From contig JASLCA010000259.1 in the NCBI GenBank assembly GCA_030146225.1, forward strand, positions 1 through 9,231: a stretch of DNA of 9,231 nucleotides, in the 5' to 3' direction. Positions 5,503 to 9,231 of the stretch are shown here, piece by piece (within the stretch, counting starts at the first letter, position 1; each line of letters starts with the position of its first letter). A program made the translations under genes and the position numbers. Below the pieces are notes generated by a model. The model did no database searches. It was not told the origin of the DNA and saw only the letters and a list, made by a program, of their open reading frames with translations. The stretch comes from Sphingobacterium sp. (GTDB lineage: Bacteria; Bacteroidota; Bacteroidia; Sphingobacteriales; Sphingobacteriaceae).

Positions 5503-8500
5503 ATGACAGAAGGAAAAAGCGTAAACTTGCTAAAGGCAGCAAAAGAACTTAATATTGGAATAGGTACAGCTGTCGACTACTTAGGTAAGAAGGGTTTCGA
5601 TGTTGAATCTAAGCCCAGCACTAAGTTGTCGCCGGATATGTATGCTGTTCTTCTAAAAGAATTTCAAGGAGACAAAATCGTTAAAGACGAAGCTAAGCAA
5701 ATTGTGATTGGCAAAATTCGTCGGGATGAGTCTACTGCTGGAACAGGTGGAGCAAATCCGACTGAAGCTTTAGAAGATATTAAAGAAGATGCTTCCCAGA
5801 CAAAAGAAGTTTCCACATCCGAGCAGCCTGTGAAGGCAATAGCTGATGCAGAGAAACTTCCTAAGGAGCAAGAAAAGACTGAAGAACCTAAAAAACTAGA
5901 GGAATCAAGTCCCCTAAAGGTTGTTGGTAAAATTGACTTAGACAGCTTGAACCGTGGTAAGAAAAAGCCTGTGGAAAAACCACAAGCAGAAGGGAAGCCA
6001 GTGGTAGTTGCTGAGCCGGTTAAGCCTGCTGTAGTGGCAGAGCCAAAGAAAGAAGCTGAGGTTGTGAAACCAGTAGCTGAAAAACCTGCGGTAGAGAAAG
6101 TCGAAGCTGTAAAGGCTGAGGAAGTAAAGGCTAAGGAGATAAAAGTTGAAAAGACTATTGTCGAGCCTGTAGTTGTCGCAGAAGCGAAAGAAGTAAAAGT
6201 AAAAGAAGATCCTAAACCGGTCGTTGTGAAGCAACCTGTTAAAGCGGACAATAAACCAGAACCAAAAGTAGAAGTGAAAAAAGAACCTTCTGTGGCAAAT
6301 ACCCCAGTTCAAGAAAAGAAAGCCTCAACTGGAGAGGAACAGCATGGCGATGTAATACGTGCACGTTCTGAAACATTGGCAGGACCTAAAGTAATTGGAA
6401 AGATTCAATTACCAGTCGAAAGATCAAGTAAGCCAGTGGCTTCTTCATCAAATGCGAACAATGATAATAAGCGGAAGCGTAAGCGCTCTAACAAGCCTAC
6501 AGGGACGCCAGCTACAACAACTGATGGACAGCAACGTCCAGCAGATACTGGAAACAGAACAACCGGCTATACACGCGGTAATAACCCAGCGAGAACGGGT
6601 CCTGTTCAACCAGCACAGCATCATAAAGGTCGTCCAGACTTTAGAAATAAAGGTCGTTCAACAGATAGCACCCCGAAAGAGGAGCCTACAGAAAAAGAAA
6701 TCCAAGATCAAATTAAGGCTACATTAGCACGCTTAAGCGGAGCTGGTAAGTCTGGTAAATTTGCTCAACGTGCGAAGATACGTCGTAGAAAACGTGATGA
6801 TATCGCTCTTTCCGCTGAAGAAGCAGCAATGGAAGAAGCAGCACAATCCAAAATATTACGTGTTACAGAGTTTGTTACGGCAAACGAATTGGCCAACTTA
6901 ATGGACGCACAGGTTACACAAGTAATTTCTACTTGTATGAGCTTGGGAATGTTCGTTTCGATCAACCAGCGTTTAGATGCGGAGACACTATCCATTGTAG
7001 CTGATGAGTTTGGTTACAAGGTAGAGTTTATCAAGCCTGAAGACGAAGAAATTACAGAGATTGAAGAGGCAGACAATGAGGACAACCTAATTGCTCGTGC
7101 ACCAATTGTTACGGTAATGGGTCACGTTGACCACGGTAAAACATCTTTATTGGATTATGTACGTAAAGCGAATGTAACCAAAGGTGAAGCTGGTGGTATC
7201 ACCCAACACATCGGGGCGTATGCCGTGAAGTTGGATGGTGGACGTAAGATTACCTTCTTAGATACTCCGGGTCACGAAGCCTTTACAGCGATGCGTGCTC
7301 GTGGTGCTAAAGTAACAGATATAGTAATTATTGTAATTGCAGCGGATGACGCTGTGATGCCACAGACCAAAGAAGCAATCAACCATGCGCAAGCAGCTGG
7401 ATCTCCAATTGTGTTTGCCTTTACAAAAGTAGACAAGCCTGGAGCCAATGCAGACCGTATTAGAGAGCAACTTTCTGCCATGAACATCTTGGTTGAAGAT
7501 TGGGGTGGTAAATACCAAGCACAAGAAATTTCTGCGAAAACTGGTGAAAATGTAGATCTATTATTAGAGAAAGTTTTACTTGAAGCAGAGATGTTAGATC
7601 TGAAAGCCGATCCTAAGAAACGTGCCGTTGGTTCAGTTATTGAAGCAGCATTAGACAAAGGACGTGGTATTGTAACTACCGTTCTAGTTCAAGGTGGTAC
7701 ACTACGAGTTGGAGACGCAATCTTAGCTGGATCTCACTCTGGTAAGGTAAAAGCCTTAACCAATGAAAGAGGAGAGCGTGTTATGGAAGCTGGTCCATCA
7801 ATCCCTGTACAGATTTTAGGTATGGCGGGTGCACCAACAGCAGGTGATAAATTGTACGTGTTGGAAAATGAATCGGAAGCGCGTCTAGTGGCGAACAAAC
7901 GTTTACAATTACAACGTGAGCAAGGTATGCGTGCTACGAAACACATTACCCTTGATGAGATCGGTCGTCGTCTGGCAATCGGAAACTTTAAAGAACTTAA
8001 CGTTATTGTTAAAGGTGACGTGGATGGTTCGATTGAAGCCCTATCCGATTCCTTGTTGAAATTATCAACGGATGAGATTCAAGTTAATATTATCCACAAA
8101 TCTGTGGGTGCCATCTCTGAGTCTGACGTATTGTTAGCTTCAGCATCAGATGCCATCATTATCGGATTCCAGGTTCGTCCTACACAAAATGCGCGTAAGC
8201 TAGCTGAGAACGAGCAGATTGATATCCGTCTATACTCTATTATCTATGATGCGATCGAAGAATTGAAAGCAGCAATGGAGGGTATGTTAGCACCGAAATT
8301 TGAAGAGAAGATCGTTGCAGAGGTTGAGATCCGTGAGACATTCAAAATCTCTAAAGTGGGTACAATTGCAGGATGTATGGTCTTAGATGGTAAAATCAAC
8401 CGTAACAATGATATCCGTATTATACGTGATGGTGTTGTAATTCATACAGGTAGATTAGCCTCTTTGAAGCGTTTCAAAGACGATGTGAAAGAAGTTGCAC

Positions 8501-8601
8501 AAGGTTACGAGTGTGGTCTGAACATCGATCGTTTCAACGACATCGAAGTTGGAGATATCGTGGAAGCCTACGAACAAGTTGAAGTTAAACGTAAGTTATA
8601 A
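5503..8601 (+). CDS. infB: Translation initiation factor IF-2
   Basis: A 1032-residue GTPase that places initiator tRNA on the 30S subunit and promotes subunit joining. Residues 5-60 are an IF2_N-like helical domain. About 65-430 is disordered, first Lys/Glu/Val/Pro/Ala-rich, then Arg/Lys/Asn/Gly-rich, with V(I/V)GKI repeated at 68, 140 and 297. A second IF2_N-like domain is at 449-510. The G domain has G1 GHVDHGKT (540-547), G2 with GGITQ (564-568), G3 DTPGHE (587-592), G4 TKVD (641-644) and G5 SAK (677-679). His591 is the catalytic histidine. Domain II starts near 710, domain III near 827, and the fMet-tRNA-binding C2 domain ends EQVEVKRKL. G4 has Thr where most translational GTPases have Asn (NKxD). 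The gene is third in the operon, after a 105-base gap with a hairpin and its own promoter candidate. Antisense frames across the low-complexity part are composition artefacts. Confidence 0.98.
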   Translation: MTEGKSVNLLKAAKELNIGIGTAVDYLGKKGFDVESKPSTKLSPDMYAVLLKEFQGDKIVKDEAKQIVIGKIRRDESTAGTGGANPTEALEDIKEDASQTKEVSTSEQPVKAIADAEKLPKEQEKTEEPKKLEESSPLKVVGKIDLDSLNRGKKKPVEKPQAEGKPVVVAEPVKPAVVAEPKKEAEVVKPVAEKPAVEKVEAVKAEEVKAKEIKVEKTIVEPVVVAEAKEVKVKEDPKPVVVKQPVKADNKPEPKVEVKKEPSVANTPVQEKKASTGEEQHGDVIRARSETLAGPKVIGKIQLPVERSSKPVASSSNANNDNKRKRKRSNKPTGTPATTTDGQQRPADTGNRTTGYTRGNNPARTGPVQPAQHHKGRPDFRNKGRSTDSTPKEEPTEKEIQDQIKATLARLSGAGKSGKFAQRAKIRRRKRDDIALSAEEAAMEEAAQSKILRVTEFVTANELANLMDAQVTQVISTCMSLGMFVSINQRLDAETLSIVADEFGYKVEFIKPEDEEITEIEEADNEDNLIARAPIVTVMGHVDHGKTSLLDYVRKANVTKGEAGGITQHIGAYAVKLDGGRKITFLDTPGHEAFTAMRARGAKVTDIVIIVIAADDAVMPQTKEAINHAQAAGSPIVFAFTKVDKPGANADRIREQLSAMNILVEDWGGKYQAQEISAKTGENVDLLLEKVLLEAEMLDLKADPKKRAVGSVIEAALDKGRGIVTTVLVQGGTLRVGDAILAGSHSGKVKALTNERGERVMEAGPSIPVQILGMAGAPTAGDKLYVLENESEARLVANKRLQLQREQGMRATKHITLDEIGRRLAIGNFKELNVIVKGDVDGSIEALSDSLLKLSTDEIQVNIIHKSVGAISESDVLLASASDAIIIGFQVRPTQNARKLAENEQIDIRLYSIIYDAIEELKAAMEGMLAPKFEEKIVAEVEIRETFKISKVGTIAGCMVLDGKINRNNDIRIIRDGVVIHTGRLASLKRFKDDVKEVAQGYECGLNIDRFNDIEVGDIVEAYEQVEVKRKL

Positions 8602-8624
8602 TATAACATACAACGAAATATTTC

Positions 8625-8662
8625 AAAACCTGATCGTCTTTCCAGACGGTCAGGTTTTTTTT
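8625..8662 (+). terminator. Intrinsic terminator of the rimP-nusA-infB operon
   Basis: AACCTGATCGTCT (8627-8639) pairs with AGACGGTCAGGTT (8644-8656) with one T-G wobble and the loop TTCC (8640-8643). A run of eight T follows (8655-8662), and As at 8625-8626 can extend the pairing into it. It starts 23 bases after the infB stop. Confidence 0.93.
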
Positions 8663-8683
8663 ATAGCCTATAATTGCTATTGA

Positions 8684-8715
8684 TTTGACAATTTTGTTGA
8701 AATAAAGTATTTTTA
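8684..8715 (+). promoter_or_regulatory. Candidate promoter of the oxidoreductase gene
   Basis: TTTG (8684-8687), 20 bases, TATTTTTA (8708-8715), seven of eight matches to TAnnTTTG. The predicted transcription start falls at or next to the ATG at 8720, so the mRNA could have almost no leader. The preceding operon terminator makes a promoter in this 57-base gap necessary unless there is read-through. Confidence 0.42.
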
Positions 8716-8719
8716 CCCT

Positions 8720-9231
8720 ATGCACAAGTTTGAAATTTCGAATATAATATATCAGGCCAATCAAAATATTACCATAGCGTTTAAGGATATAACGGGAGTC
8801 TTTCCAAGCTACAAGGCAGGTCAATTCTTAACCTTATCCTTCACCTTTGGCGATCGAGAAGTGCGTCGTTCATATTCCTTTAGCAGCTCCCCAGATGTAG
8901 ATGAACCCATAGCAATTACGGTAAAACGTGTAGACAATGGGGAAATATCAAGACTGCTACATCATCAAGCCCAAGTAGGAGACCAAATTGACGTTATGGA
9001 CCCCCAAGGTTTGTTTTATTACGAACCAGAAGCCGCGATAGACCGTACAGTCTTTCTATTTGCAGCTGGGGTGGGCGTAACACCTCTTTTTTCAATCCTA
9101 AAAACAGCCTTAGTCGTTGAAAAGAAAAGTAAAGTCGTCCTAGTGTATAGCAATAGCAGTCCAGAGCAAGCGATTTTCCGCGAAGAGTTATTGGACTGGG
9201 AAGCGAAATACCCAGATCGCCTCAGCATAGT
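8720..9231 (+). CDS. Ferredoxin/flavodoxin-type NAD(P)H oxidoreductase (3' partial)
   Basis: The first 170 codons of a gene that runs off the right edge (MHKFEISNI..., ending ...YPDRLSI). Residues 1-100 form an FNR-type FAD-binding barrel: YKAGQFLTL (31-39) and the flavin-binding RRSYSFSSSP (49-58), followed by ITVKRVDNGEISRLL. From about 105 a Rossmann NAD(P)-binding domain begins, with FAAGVGVTPLFSIL (114-127) and VLVYSNSS (140-147). This is the architecture of PaaE/HmpA-like and ferredoxin-NADP reductases that pass electrons from NAD(P)H through FAD. Many relatives of this type carry a C-terminal plant-type [2Fe-2S] ferredoxin domain, which would lie outside the window, so the physiological partner cannot be told. 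ATG 8720 is chosen because the conserved barrel starts immediately after it; no Shine-Dalgarno is present. A terminator separates it from infB, so it is probably an independent unit. Confidence 0.88.
   Translation, partial: MHKFEISNIIYQANQNITIAFKDITGVFPSYKAGQFLTLSFTFGDREVRRSYSFSSSPDVDEPIAITVKRVDNGEISRLLHHQAQVGDQIDVMDPQGLFYYEPEAAIDRTVFLFAAGVGVTPLFSILKTALVVEKKSKVVLVYSNSSPEQAIFREELLDWEAKYPDRLSI

Noticed and set aside
5664..6312. Long minus-strand open frames (195 and 124 codons) opposite the IF-2 linker
   Set aside because: Their products are Ser/Thr/Phe- or Phe/Arg/Tyr-rich, the mirror of a Lys/Glu/Val/Pro/Ala-rich coding strand. They show no domain and IF-2 is certain in this stretch.
6395..6727. 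Plus-strand 110-codon frame inside infB
   Set aside because: It is an out-of-frame shadow of the Gln/Arg/Asn-rich IF-2 linker with no recognisable motif.
8585..8824. Minus-strand 79-codon frame across the operon terminator and the start of the oxidoreductase gene
   Set aside because: It overlaps the infB end, a clear terminator and a well-supported gene start, and its product has no recognisable domain.
9019..9228. Minus-strand 69-codon frame near the right edge
   Set aside because: It lies opposite the NAD(P)-binding domain of the oxidoreductase and has no support of its own.

Overview
The window looks like chromosomal DNA of a Bacteroidota bacterium, most likely from the Sphingobacteriaceae (Sphingobacterium/Pedobacter-like). 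The evidence is the rimP-nusA-infB operon with no ylxR/ylxQ genes between nusA and infB, a long IF-2 with a charged low-complexity N-terminal half, near absence of Shine-Dalgarno sequences, and several matches to the Bacteroidota promoter pattern (TTG or TTTG, about 20 bases, then TAnnTTTG). The genus is inferred from overall protein character, not from a search.

Layout, left to right. (1) The 3' part of a large outer-membrane protein gene that joins a TolB-like beta-propeller to an Omp85/surface-antigen-type beta-barrel; it is open at the left edge and ends in a strong intrinsic terminator. (2) A divergent pair: on the minus strand a small GIY-YIG-like protein that seems to have lost its catalytic residues, and on the plus strand a LexA-like repressor (XRE helix-turn-helix plus S24 autoprotease with an intact Ser/Lys pair and Ala-Gly cleavage site). 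Their shared 110-base AT-rich spacer holds two palindromes with a common TACTAAT half-site and candidate promoters. (3) The rimP-nusA-infB operon: ribosome maturation factor, transcription elongation/termination factor and translation initiation factor 2. Its best promoter lies upstream of a strong terminator-type hairpin, so the hairpin falls inside the rimP leader. A second long hairpin and a second promoter candidate lie between nusA and infB. A clear terminator closes the operon. (4) The 5' part of a flavodoxin/ferredoxin-type oxidoreductase gene that runs off the right edge.

How it fits together: rimP, nusA and infB link small-subunit maturation, transcription and translation initiation, and the leader hairpin suggests feedback by NusA on its own operon. 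The repressor/GIY-YIG pair looks like a self-contained damage- or stress-responsive switch set between housekeeping genes. I see no tRNA, rRNA, CRISPR array, insertion sequence or prophage structural gene. No gene-free stretch exceeds about 130 bases.
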